From Cristatella mucedo (lineage: Eukaryota > Bryozoa > Phylactolaemata > Cristatellidae), in NCBI GenBank assembly GCA_009760855.2, contig WPIO01000247.1:137501-201500 (forward strand): a stretch of 64,000 nucleotides of DNA, given 5' to 3'. The notes below the pieces were generated by a model. That model did no database searches. It saw only the letters and a program-made list of their open reading frames with translations, and had not been told where the DNA came from. Position 1 is the stretch's first letter; the number at the start of each line of letters is the position of its first letter. Of this stretch, positions 34,401 through 47,000 are shown piece after piece. The position numbers and the translations under genes are program-made.

Positions 34401-37400
34401 TGGACTCGCGGGACTCGGAGAGACGTAAAGCTCTGGCAGCTTAGCTTAGTTAGCTTTGCGGAACAAATAATTTACTCGGAAATTTCTTTAGATGCTTTTA
34501 TTAGCCACGATAAAAGGGAACGGTAGTTTGTTGATACAGACAAGGATGTGTCTACTTGGCTACTGACACAAGGAAATTAACCATCTGCATTGATTTCTCA
34601 TGTCTTTTTTTTAGTAAATGTCCGTTCAGACCCTTATAACTCTCTATAGCTTCTATATCTACAATTGATTGGAATTATTTAAGTATATCTAGCTCATTTT
34701 TTTCAGAAGGCAACACTACTATCCGTTTGGGGTCAAAATAATAGGCATGTAAGACTTGAGAAATTAAAAAATGTCCTTTTTGAGATCGGCTAAAATTAGG
34801 AGCCAGATTTTCCTAAAAGCCATGATTTTAGTTTTGTCAAACCCTCTGTGTGAGTGATCTGCATTGTTTCTGAGTTCAGAGTGGTTTTTTATACCTTTGC
34901 AATGGCTTGCACCTAACTTTTAAGATACATTGTAAGCTTTAGTACATTTTACAAGCTTTGTGGCTTGTTTTAGGGTCACACGACTAAATTTGGATTATTT
35001 CAGTCATCGGACGTATTCAAGCTTTTATTTTACTTATAATCTCTTTCAGTATGTCTGTTGCAACTACCAATGTCGCGTAATTAGTTTAGCTTTTGAATAT
35101 TGAGCAAAATTCAATTTTCGGAAAACCAAGGAATCGCAAGATCACAAATCCTCGATTGAGATTAACCTGATTTGTATGATTAACTTTATTGAGCAGGCCT
35201 CGGCGTATGACGAGGCTCGTAGGCAAAACTGACGCTGGAGTTGCTCTTAAGGATTTATTTGTCTGAGGCATGTTGAATAACTGTTAACACACCTATTTAC
35301 CACGCAACTTGCTGCCGGAATAAAAAAAACATGTAATAAAAAATGAACTATTGAAGCATAAAATATACGACGGCTTTCTTTCGGAGAAAGTGCTTAATAA
35401 TTTTCTCGGTAAAGAAGTTGCGCGTAGCAGCGGTAGTCCTGGTCCTGGAAGACTAGTTAGCAGATTCGTGCTGCTATTTCCCAAATAAACGCTAATTGAA
35501 GAACTGAAATAATACCATAGCCAAGGTGGTCCGTGCATTTGTAACGACGCATCTAAATTTCTGTAACTCACTACTTGTATGTTTTCCTACCTTGCCGTGA
35601 ACGCTTACAATTCGTGCACAAATCTTCAGTGCGACTTAACAGTCGTGATTGCGGAAGCTGTCACATTCCAACTCGTATCGCGAACTACAGCGACTCAAAA
35701 CCGTACAACGGCTTCGAGATTACGTCACTAAATTTTGGGCCCGTTCATTCTCGTGCTCAGGCTTATCTATCTAAGATACTTCTTCATCAGGCCTCTTAGC
35801 GTATCACCTATTCGTCTAACTCAGGTTGTTTGGCTGCGCCTGTAACTGACCTCAACTTCTGTTGAGACCATGCCTGTAGCTGCCAAAGCCTGGAGCTTGC
35901 TACCATGAAATGATGACTTCCAGTAACGAATGAAATCATGACTTCCAGCAACTTGACGAAACTTGAAAGAAGCTGCAAACTATATGCAAATCGCCGCATC
36001 CGCTCTGTCTTAATGTAATCCTCTAATTCTACTGCTCTGTACTGCTAGAGGCCCTTCGTCGGCCAGCCAGCCACTAGTAAGTCCTAGGAGTCCGATGGTT
36101 CGAGGCAGCATCAGGAAGTTAGCTTTGATAACACTAATATTAATAGTAATAGTCATGATAATAAATTTATTAGCACCCCAGAGAAATTAATCTCTTACTA
36201 GGTACCTTATTTTTGCTGCAAAGGAAGCATGGTCAAATGGTTAGAGGTAGCATGCTCAATGACAAGCATAACATGGTTAGAGGCGACGTGCACAGGGTCA
36301 CAGGGTCGGAATGGAAATATGGTTAGTGGCAGCATGCACAGTTTCAGCACGCATAACCACAAAAAGGATGAATCGCTGTGGTAAACTTAAGGTTGTGATG
36401 AATAGATGCGTTTTTAGTTTCTTTTAAAGTGTCGTCAAGTCAGGGGATGTCGTGACGCCACTCGGGAAGTGAATTCCAGGCTTTGGGAACATTCGAACTA
36501 AAGGCGCGCTCTCCAAAGAATTGGAGGTTTGTACGAGGCGTAGGTAAACAAATACATTCAGAAAAGCCGACGGTACGATTTTTAGCCTGGCGGGGAGTAA
36601 ATCTGATGGTTAATAGAGCCAGAGAATGAAGGGACTTAAAACTAAGTGACAGAACCTTCAAGTCGTTTCGCTGCTCGATTATGAGCCTGTGCAGACCGCG
36701 AGAAGCCGTAAAGCTTTTTAACCATATTTGTTCAACGGTTGTCTGGATTTTAGCCATTATATTAGCGAATGCTTTCAGTTCTAAACTCGATGTGCAAGTA
36801 CTACCAAGTTTCGCAAGCTTATTCACTTTGGAGACCGTGCATTTAGTTCGTATGCTCCCAAAGCCCGGAACTCACACCCGACTTGCGTCACCACATCTCC
36901 TGACTTGACCACATTAAAAAAGAACTAAAAAGCACACCTATTTAGGACAGCATTTAGTAGGTCCCTGTGATTTTTTCCTTCATGTGCTTATTCGTGCTGA
37001 CACTTTGCATGCTGCCACTAGCCACGCTTGCATGCTGACCCTGCGCATGTCACCCATAACAATGTTTTTTCACGCTGTTTATCAAGCATGATGTTACTCT
37101 CCACTTTCAGTTTCGTTTCCATTTGCAGAAAATGTAAAGCGCCTAGAAAGAGATTGAGTTCTCTGAGGGCACTTTATCAAGTGCATTATTATTGGTATTA
37201 TTATTAAGTGGTGTGATGTGGCAACTGCGACGCTAACGACAGACAGGCTTACACATGGAATCCAGTTATTTAACCCAGATTCAGAAGTAATTCAATAATA
37301 CTGCTATCAAAATCTGAAGCCTTGTGTGCAAGCATACGATCAGCCTCTGCTTTTGTTAGGAACCAGCAGGCTATCGTGTTTGGAGGAAATCTGCCATGCT

Positions 37401-40400
37401 GCTAAGACTATCTTTCGGTTAGATGTAATGCATCAGTAGCTTCCAAGAGATTACTAATCTCAGTAGCAACCACGCTCTAGCTAGCCTAAGCAGAGATCTA
37501 TGAATGTCATTCGGATCGAATTCTTAAACGACAGATTAATAAGGAAATTTTTACACGTTAATAAATGTACGTTTCTATTTTAGACCAACGCTATTTAAAA
37601 AAACTATTGGTAAAAGCTGAAAATGTTTAGGAGAGTGCCGCTGCTATTTAGGAAAAATGTCAGAACATGTATTTCCCTATTTACGGCAGTCCAAGTCGAT
37701 AGTACAGCGGGTTTGAATTTTGAAATAGATCTTAATCTGATCAAATTTCAGATTACCATAAGGGACATGTTTAAGATCAGTGAAGACTTCTTCCTATCGC
37801 TTGGTCTCTCGCCAATGCCTGGAACATTTTGGACAAGATCAATGTTTTCCAGACCACGTGGCAAAGAAGTCGTTTGCCATGGTGCAGCTTTTGACTTACG
37901 AAACGGCAAAGATTTCAGGTATGAATTTTTGCGTGCAATCGTGCGCTGAGTAGTGACCCTATGAAATGCTATTAAAAATGTATACGACCCAAGCCACTTA
38001 GCTGGGCCTCTAACCAAATGCAAGCATTTTGAAAATAATAAACTGAGTTAGCCAACTCTCAATGCCTGTAACTCACTACCAACTGCTTTCATTTCTTTCC
38101 CTGATTTGAGGAAATTTACAAAGAAGCTACAACTCATAAGTTCCTTATCTCACAGCATTTGCTCAGTCAACATCAATTGTCCATCGCGTAATGTGTTCGT
38201 GCTAAAATTGCACCTGCAATTACTAAACCATAGATGTTCTTAATTTTCAGATAATTAAAAGTGAGAAGAGATTTAGTTGTCTAGAGGAATTAAATATATT
38301 TTATTATTATTATCCTAGGATCAAGATGTGCACTAAGAAAAACATGGAGGACTTTAACACCATACACCACGAAATGGGACACGTGGAGTACTATCAACAG
38401 TATGCTGACATTCCACTGCTGTTCCGCAGAGGCGCCAACAGCGGTAAGAGCTTTCACTACCACATAATACCACATATTAGCAAAAGCCTTTTGGACTGCA
38501 CCAAAAATAAATCCGAAATGGCTGCAACACTAGTTTAAGGGGTACTTCTTTCTTTACAACCTTGTTAACGTTGCTTAGCCATAGTTTCCGCTACAGTTCT
38601 ATAGCTTGCATTACAAACCGCGATATATTATACAGATCAAACAGTGATTTATTATATTTATTTATTTATTTAAGTATTCTTAATTATGTAAATTCAATGC
38701 TAAATGCTGATATATTTGTTTTAATTTATATATGCTGTCAAGTAAAAGTCTACGCAGAAGTGCGGTAGCGTAAAAGTGTGTCACTCTGAGAATACAAGAA
38801 TATTGAAATTTAACTAGAATATCTTATCAATGAGCATGTGTAATTACAGTGTCGGAATGGTGATATGGAGATGAAGAAATACTTAGCATCAGAAAACGAT
38901 ATAAAACCCATTGAATTGGCTTAGAGGAACGTGAAGGCCGACGATTCCTTGTTTCACGTTCCGAACGTAACTGACAACTGCAGTCGGAGATGCTTTATAG
39001 TCTACGAGCTTGTCTGCCAAAGCAAAGATTTCTTTCTCCTTAAGAAGTGATCTTCGGTGCATGAACTCTTCCTTTTATAGGCCACACGTTATTTCAAATA
39101 TTTTAGGTTTTCATGAAGCCATCGGCGACCTTATCGTCATTTCTGTCTCAAATCCAAGACATTTGAAAAAAGTGGGACTGCTAAAAGATGTGATCTTGGA
39201 CAAAGGTACTTAATAATTAAGGTCGAATTTTTGTGAACGCTTAATGGTCTAATTAATTATGCTAAAAGCTTCCTTGGAATCAAGCTTTGATAGATATTTT
39301 GGTTTGTGCCGCTACATGATATGATGATGATAATGACTTACATTTGGAACTACGATGGTTTTTATGGAACAAACGTGTTGAGATGTACGTGCGAAATCCG
39401 GCCGTCTGCAAACGTGAATGGCCACGAGTCAGCATCGCACGTAGCGATCTTTGCAAATGACCGAGCTGACAGTTTTCGTACTGATTTTTCACCATACTAT
39501 ACAATGAAAAAACACACGCCATTAATGCTAAGGTAACCGTAGGCGATCTTCTGTTCACAAAAACCTCCTCAGTGTACAATTACTGCAGGCCAGGCACCGG
39601 GCGCCGTAGCTTTGCAGGGCTCATGAATCGTTCGGCATTATTTTCCAAGTCCGGTCCAAGGCTCGAGTAAGCTAGAGCTCTCTTGAAGCTGCATTGCTTT
39701 ACATGTGATTGGCCTCGTTGCAACTTATGGTGTCTTTTGTGAAGCTAGCTTAGCACTTATCAATCATTTAGAGTCATCCGTGGAAATTCCAAGGTACCGA
39801 GATAGAAAGCAAAATCTCAGAGCACACACATGCATAGAGGAGATTTCAGAGGTCCTCGCTAAAATATTTGTGTGTGACAGGCCGCTACTGATTGTAGGAG
39901 ACTTCAATATTCACGTTGACTACCCTAGCAACAGCCAGGTCCGCTCATTTCTTGACTGTCTGGAGAATCTTGGTTTGGCCCAACACGTTAATCATAGCAC
40001 CCACGTCGGTGGCCACATTCTAGATCTCGTGATCACTAAGGATGTCCTCCCCACTGACTTTGTGGTGAGCCCACTGACCCTCTCAGATCATTGTTCGGTC
40101 TCGTTTACTGTTCCTGCTCCCTCGTACGTGCAGGGCAATGTCGAATTTGCCAAACGACGTAACTTACAAAGCATTGACTTGGACAAGTTTTTGAAATCTG
40201 TTTGTGATGCAGGCCTTATTGATCTGCATTCAGACTCGACCGGCAGCCTCGATACCCTCACTGATGCGATGAACATGACACTCAGGAGTGCTCTTGACAA
40301 GCATGCTCCCGTTCGCTCTATCCGTGTTCAAAGTCGTCGAGATTGCTTTCAATTTACAAAAAACTCCTTAAGATGCGCCGTGTTAAGCGCAGGCTGGAAC

Positions 40401-43400
40401 GTCGCTTCAAGAAATCGGGGTCTGAGGCAGACCTAGTCAATTTTAAAGACTTCCTTCGAGTTTACACCCGAAAGCTTAAAAAATCCAGGGCTTCTTTTTT
40501 CATTAGAAAACTGAATTCCTGCCTGTCGGACACTAAACAGATTTATAAGACAGTAAACCATTTACTGGCCAATGCTGCCAGGTCTGACTCCCCAGATATT
40601 AAGGGCTCAGCCGAAAAGTTTTCAGCCTTCTTTACTGAATAAATTGTGCACATTCGTGCCTCCATTAAGCCCCCTCCGACCAGAGCAATCGCCGTTCCTC
40701 AACCTGTGACCTTTCTTAAAAGGTTCTCCGATGTTTCTGCCTGTGATGTGGCTTCCTTAATAAGGTCTAGCAAAAAGAGCTCGTCTCCTGAAGACCCTAT
40801 ACCTTCATCTCTGTGGTCTTCACTTGCAGACCAACTTAGCCCTACCATAACCAAGATTTTTAATGCTTCTTTGGGAAAAGGGGTCGTCCCCAAGTCCTTC
40901 AAATCGGCAATCGTTAGACCTATTCTTAAAAAGCCTGGATTAGACACAGAGGTCCTAGCAAACTATCGTCCAGTTTCCCTTCTTCCGTTCTTATCAAAGA
41001 TTCTTGAAAAAATTGTTGCTAAGAAGCTAGTTGAACATATTGAAAATAATGGAATGTCAGAAACATTTCAATCAGGTTTCAAGAGGCAGCACTCTACTGA
41101 AACTGATCTCCTCCGTGTTAACAATGAAATTCTACGTGGCAACGACGACGGGAATGTCACTGCCTTAGCTCTGCTAGATCTGTCTGCTGCCTTCGACACC
41201 ATTGATCACGAAGTTCTGCTTGAACGATTGAGAACAACGATCGGTCTGGCAGACGAAGCACTGGCGTGGTTTAAATCATACTTGTCTGATCGTGTTCAAT
41301 CCGTGTCGTGTGGGGGTCAGGTCTCAGACATGAGAAGGGTCACCTGTGGAGTCCCTCAAGGGTCTGTACTTGGTCCCTTGCTGTTCTCCATTTATACGCA
41401 ACCTCTGGGAAAAGTGATTAAGGCCCATGGAATAGGATATCACTTCTATGCTGACGATACTCAGTTGTATTTTTCCTTTAAACCGTCGGAATCTGCTGCA
41501 GCAAAAGCTATTATGCCACTACAGCGGACTATGAATATGGCTGCAAGGCTGGTCTTCAAGTCCCAGCAGTTTGAGCACGTGTCATCTTTGCTGGAAGAGC
41601 TAGGATGGTTGCCGGTTCAGCAAAGGATACAGAGCAAAGTTCTTATGCTGACCCACAAGGCCCGCCACGGCTTGGCTCCTTCATACCTAGCTGAACTGCT
41701 GCATCAGCTTCAGCCTGTTCGCGCCCTCAGGTCCTGTGTGGACAATAAATTAGCTGTCCCATTCCTCCGCTTAAAGACAGTTGGCGACAGAAGCTTTAGC
41801 TCTGCTGGTCCTAGACTGTGGAACTCGCTTCCACAATTCTCTCGCAACGACATCTACTCTCCAACTGCCGACTATGGCGCATCTTTATCAGCGGTCCTGA
41901 ACTGCTACTTCTATGTTACTCACTACCTCAACTGCTCTCCTAACTCTGCTATGCTTCCCAATTTCTCTTTGTTACGTGAGACGAAGTCTGTTGGCTACCG
42001 AATGCGTACCGAAAGCCGCTTAGGCTGTGAGTGCGCTATACAAAACTCTCCTGCGTAACACCCACATGGTCTTTATGACTTTGTGGAGTTACTGACGGAG
42101 ATACATTACATTACATGCATGAAAATGGTAGTTCACATATTTCGGAACAAAGGCTTTGATGAACAGTGCTGTAACAGTTTTTTTATAGGTCGTCAAGTCA
42201 GGAAGTCATGAAATATCGTGATATTGTAGATTATCGTGATATTCGAAGGAATTTAGGTCTGTTAGTGGTGAACGAGCTACCAGAAGCGGAGGAGTGGGTG
42301 GTACGATGGAGAGGCTGAATAGGAAGAGTTTCACTTTAATAAGCCGGAGATAGAGAATGTGGGAAGTTTAAAGTGAGCGAATTCGTTGTGCGATCTGTAT
42401 ATAGCTAATCTTAAATTACGCAGGCTTTCAGGATGTATTAGCTCAGTCATCCCAAGGTAACAATATTGTAGAAGCTTTCCCATAGCATTGTGACCTATAT
42501 GAAATGACTTATATAAGAGGTTGGTGACGAGTTTTTAATGAAATAATGCGCATAGCTCATCGTCAGGTTTAGGAAAATTTTTCTTAAATTACAGCTACAA
42601 AAGACATCCCTCCACAATGCCACTGTTGAAGCTTCTGACATGCCTACTGTACCAAGAATAATAGAAGGGTGCTGGGTGCTACGTTATTTTGATCTCCTTT
42701 GAGGAATTGCATTTTTTTATTTTTAGACACAGAAATGGCCTATCTTCTGCGAATGGCACTGAACAAGGTGGCACTATTGCCGTTTACTAAGCTGATAGAC
42801 GATTGGCGCTGGAGTGTATTTAACGGCAGCATAAGTCCCAACGACTACACAAAGAGCTGGTGGAAATTGAGGCGAGTAATATTTCTGGCAGCTGTAGAAG
42901 CATTCAATCGGTTTCTTAGGCCAATAGCACTCGTCTATAGTCATCTGCCGTGTAGTAAGCACGATCGTGAACCCATCAGAGATGGTCACTTCTGTGTAGC
43001 CCCATAAGTAAGGCTTCCGTATACGTCCCGGTAGGATCGGTGGCCGCATTTGGACAGAGAGTGCTCTTAGAGGTCTGGTGTTTATTGGAAAGCAGGCAGC
43101 CTCTCAACCCTAAATGACGGCACAGTGCCACGAATTTGTGAAGAATTATCAATGCAGCTATCGTACGCGTAGTTCTGGCTAATGAATACGATCACGCCCA
43201 TCAAAAAATCCTTTTACTTCCAAAAAATGAATTTGATCGTCATCAATTTTGAGTCCTAATGGTATCGTACACAGGCTGATTTAGTATGCGTAGTAATAAC
43301 TGTAGCGATCTTTTTAGATGTCAATATCAAGGCGTATCACCGCCGGTGGCCAGAAGTGAAAACGACTTTGATCCCGGAGCAAAATATCACGTGTCATCTA

Positions 43401-44057
43401 ACACCCCTTACGTAAGGTAAGCTTTCGGCTATTGAGTGATCAATATTTCTGTTCTAAAGGACTTACACTTTAACACTCTGGCCGCCTCTTTTAGCTCAGA
43501 CTTGGAGGCGACTACTGCCTCGATAATAAATGCAAACTTGTAACCAATGCGTCTTAGCCATTTTCCCTTTGAAAGCTTGACTCGCTTTAGATGACACGCT
43601 CATTCGTCTTTCGGGCTCCAGTACTGTGGAAGGACCGCGAGCGTCCATTAGCTAGAGTCACGATCAGCAGTCAAATGCTTTGGTCCCTCAGAAAAAAACA
43701 TTCCGAGACAGAAGGGATGCGAAGAGGTAGCAACGTTACAGACGTTGAACCAATTATTCTGCATTGGCAGACAGTCTGCCGGAACACTTTTATGTTTCTT
43801 GTTAGTCTGCATCGCACGTAAGGGTTTAGCCAGACGAGATTATGCAGCAGAAGAGCAGATCTTCGCATTATGAGAGGCAGCTAATTACACAAAAGTTCGG
43901 CAGAGTGCCACACACACGCACACGCACACGCACACGCACACGCACACGCACACGCACACGCACACGCACACGCACACGCACACGAACACGCACACGCACA
44001 CGCACACGCACACGCACACGCACACGCACACGCACACGCACACGCACACGCACACGC

Positions 44058-44089
<32 letters not shown>

Positions 44090-47000
44090 GCTTCGTCGGG
44101 CTAGTCCAAAGGCAACGCGGGCGGCGGCCCATTTCTATGCGCTAGCTAAGGGACATAAACTGTACTCAGGCTCAGGAGTGCAGAAGGAAGATATACACCG
44201 TATGCTAAACTTTGACCTTAAACCTTTCACAGCGGAAGTCACTGCTAGTGTAGACTGAAGAGCGATAAGCCTCGTCTGGGGCTCGTCGCTCAGAACGTCC
44301 GAGCCGAAGCCTGATCGAGAGCCAGGATTGGGCCAAATTGCCCCCCCCGAGGATTGGAAAATTTTATTTTATATTATATTTAATATTATTATTTTATAGA
44401 GACGGTCAGCTAGAAACTTCCACTGGCTTTATGAAGGGTGGCCCACAGTACGACCATTGCAACCGCGAGAGCTTTTTATCCGATAAATTTAGCTCACTCA
44501 CCCACTCAGTACAAAGACGTTTACGACACCCATATCTCACAAGTTGTGCTAGTACTCTGACTTGGATTTAAAAGGCCAATTATCAATGGAAGTTTTGATA
44601 TATCGTCTTAATTTGGCGTGCAGATTTCAGGGAAAAGAATCGCTAATGCCGGCTTTGCTGGTGATGGCGGTGCAAAAATAGTTCAAGCGAATACGGGACG
44701 ACAAACAGTTCAGCCGAGCGTCCAGCTCTGATCGGGCACTTGCAACCCGTGGCGCTTAGCTGCTGCCGTCAGGACCCGGCGTATACTTTACGTTCTAGAT
44801 ACTTCGTTGCTACCGTACTGCAATTCCAATTTCACCGCTCGCTGTGTAAAGCTGCTGGTCACACGGGCCCACTGCACACTTGCGACATTTACGGATCGAA
44901 GGCAGCGGGAGACAAGCTGAGGTAAGTTGGTGAGACAGAGCTCGACGTAGGATCGACGAGAGTGACGCTAAAAACTGGAACCGCAAGCGCTCATAATTCA
45001 GTACGTACTGTGCACAGCGAGAAGAGTCCCCCGTTCGACTAAATGGCACAATTAAACTTGCATGATTTGAGCGGGAGTGCGATGCATGCATGTTCAGAAC
45101 CTTTCGATGTTACGATTGGATGTTACGGTTGGAGCCAACTGTCGATTGTCGACGTGCGTAACTTCACGCAGCAAAAATAAGTGTGAGGGAACGTCTGGTG
45201 CTAGACATATTCGGCCGGAAAGTCGGCGTTCTCTTTTCGTCGGCGGCTCGAACGCCAAGACCCAATCGTTCGGTGCAAGTGCAGCTCGACGGGGACTCCG
45301 TGCACAGTGCCACAGTGCACGTCTGAACGTCAAGACAGCTTCCTCCTGACTGCAGTGCAGAGCTTATTCTCTTCTCCTACATCCATCCTTCCTGAGGTCA
45401 AAAGGCAGGCTTAGCCCAACCGTCAGCTGGCTATTGATTCGTAGTCAGGTAGGTCAACCGACTCCTCGAACTTTATTCGAGTAAACTACGCGTGGACGGG
45501 TGCTGCCTGGGGGCAACCTTACAGCGATTCTACGGCACACCCTCAGACTCTTCCGGGGAGTGGCCAAAAAGTGATAATAATAATACATTGTATAGCGTCC
45601 TCAGAGATCGTAATCTCTTTCTAGAAACCTTACATAAGCTGTAAGAGAACGATCAAATACTTAGTGGTAACATGTACAATGTCAACAAGCATAATACAGT
45701 TAGAAGTAAGATGCAAGTTGTCACCAAAACCGGTACTGTACTGCATCGCGCCTCCTTTCGACTGAGCGAAAAATAAATATAAAACGCATTAAAATTAAGC
45801 AAAGGCGAAGTCACATTTTGAACAAGTGCGGGCGAAATTGAAGCAAGTACTCAAGAAATGTTTGCGTGCGCCTGCAGACGCACCCACTTCCCGTCACAAC
45901 ATCTCAGGACATCGCCACATGGTGACAGGCCCCCGAATGAGTGGCTGAGAAGCGGGCTCAGATCCTGAGCTGGCTGTGTCTGTCTGTCTGGATCGGCTTT
46001 CATGCTAGTTTTGGTCGAGCGAAGATAACCTAGGACTGCAATTATACTGATAGTGCTAATCGACGAAGCTAGAATGCTCAGTCGAGGGTGAGGGTACATC
46101 TATGTCCATTGTTGAATGAGGAGCCGAGCTGGTCTCGTTATGGTCTTATTCATGTAATAATAGCAATAATAACACACTTGATAAGGCGCCCTCAAAGAAC
46201 TCAATCTCTTTCTGAGCACTTTACATTTTCTCCAAGGGAAATACGATCGCATGGTTGGTAGCATGCTCAACTTAATAAACAAAAAGAGTTACATGGTGGG
46301 ATTAGTGGCAGCATGCACCATGTCAGCACTTATAAGGGCATAAAGGACGAATCACAGGGACCCACTAAATGCTGTCATAAATAGTTGCGTTTTCAATTTC
46401 TTTTTAAATGTGGTCAAGTCAGGGGAAGTCATGACGGTAGTCGGGAGTGAGTTCCAGGCTTTGGGAGCATACGAACTAAGGGCACGGTCTCCAAAGAATT
46501 TGAGGTTAGTACGAGGTATAGGCTGCCACTAACCACATTTGCATGCTGACCCTGTGCATGTCACCCCTAACCATATTATTCATTTTGTTTGTTTTTCAAG
46601 CATGATTTTACCTACTATTCTATTGCATATCACTTTGCAGCAAATGTAAAGCGCCTAGAAAGAGATTGAGTTCTCTGAGGGCGCTTTATCAAGTGCAATA
46701 TTATTATTATTATTATTATATTATAAACAGTTTGATTCCGAAAAGCGGTTGGTAAGATTCTTAGCGTGGTGGGACAGTAGATCTGATAGGTAGGGTAGAG
46801 TCAAAGAATTGTGGGACCTAAGAGTGAGTGACAAAACCTTGACTGCACTTTTGCGGCTAGTCTATCGGCGTCGGCTCATGGCGGCGAGAAGCTCTAAGCT
46901 TCCGATTTAAAGGCGCACATTTTCTTTTAGTATTGCAAAAGAAATTTCAGGGCGTTGCACTCTCCGGAAAGAGCTTAAGGCACTTCCGAAATACTTTGCG

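Larger units (their letters stand above)
33695..37751. other. ACE intron 6
   Basis: 4-kb intron. The only clear content is a nested pair of LINE family A fragments at 36150-37253. The rest is A+T-rich without recognised features. Confidence 0.75.
46155..46850 (-). mobile_element. LINE family A copy (minus) interrupted by a plus-strand copy
   Basis: Minus-strand 3' UTR and C-terminal region at 46155-46524 stop at gtacgaggtata and resume at about 46737 with cagtttgattccgaaaagcg. The interruption is a plus-strand 3' end of the same family. Confidence 0.9.

Noticed and set aside
43911-44089. Telomere-like repeat or CRISPR array
   Set aside because: Simple hexamer without spacers and not a telomeric motif; the genome is animal.
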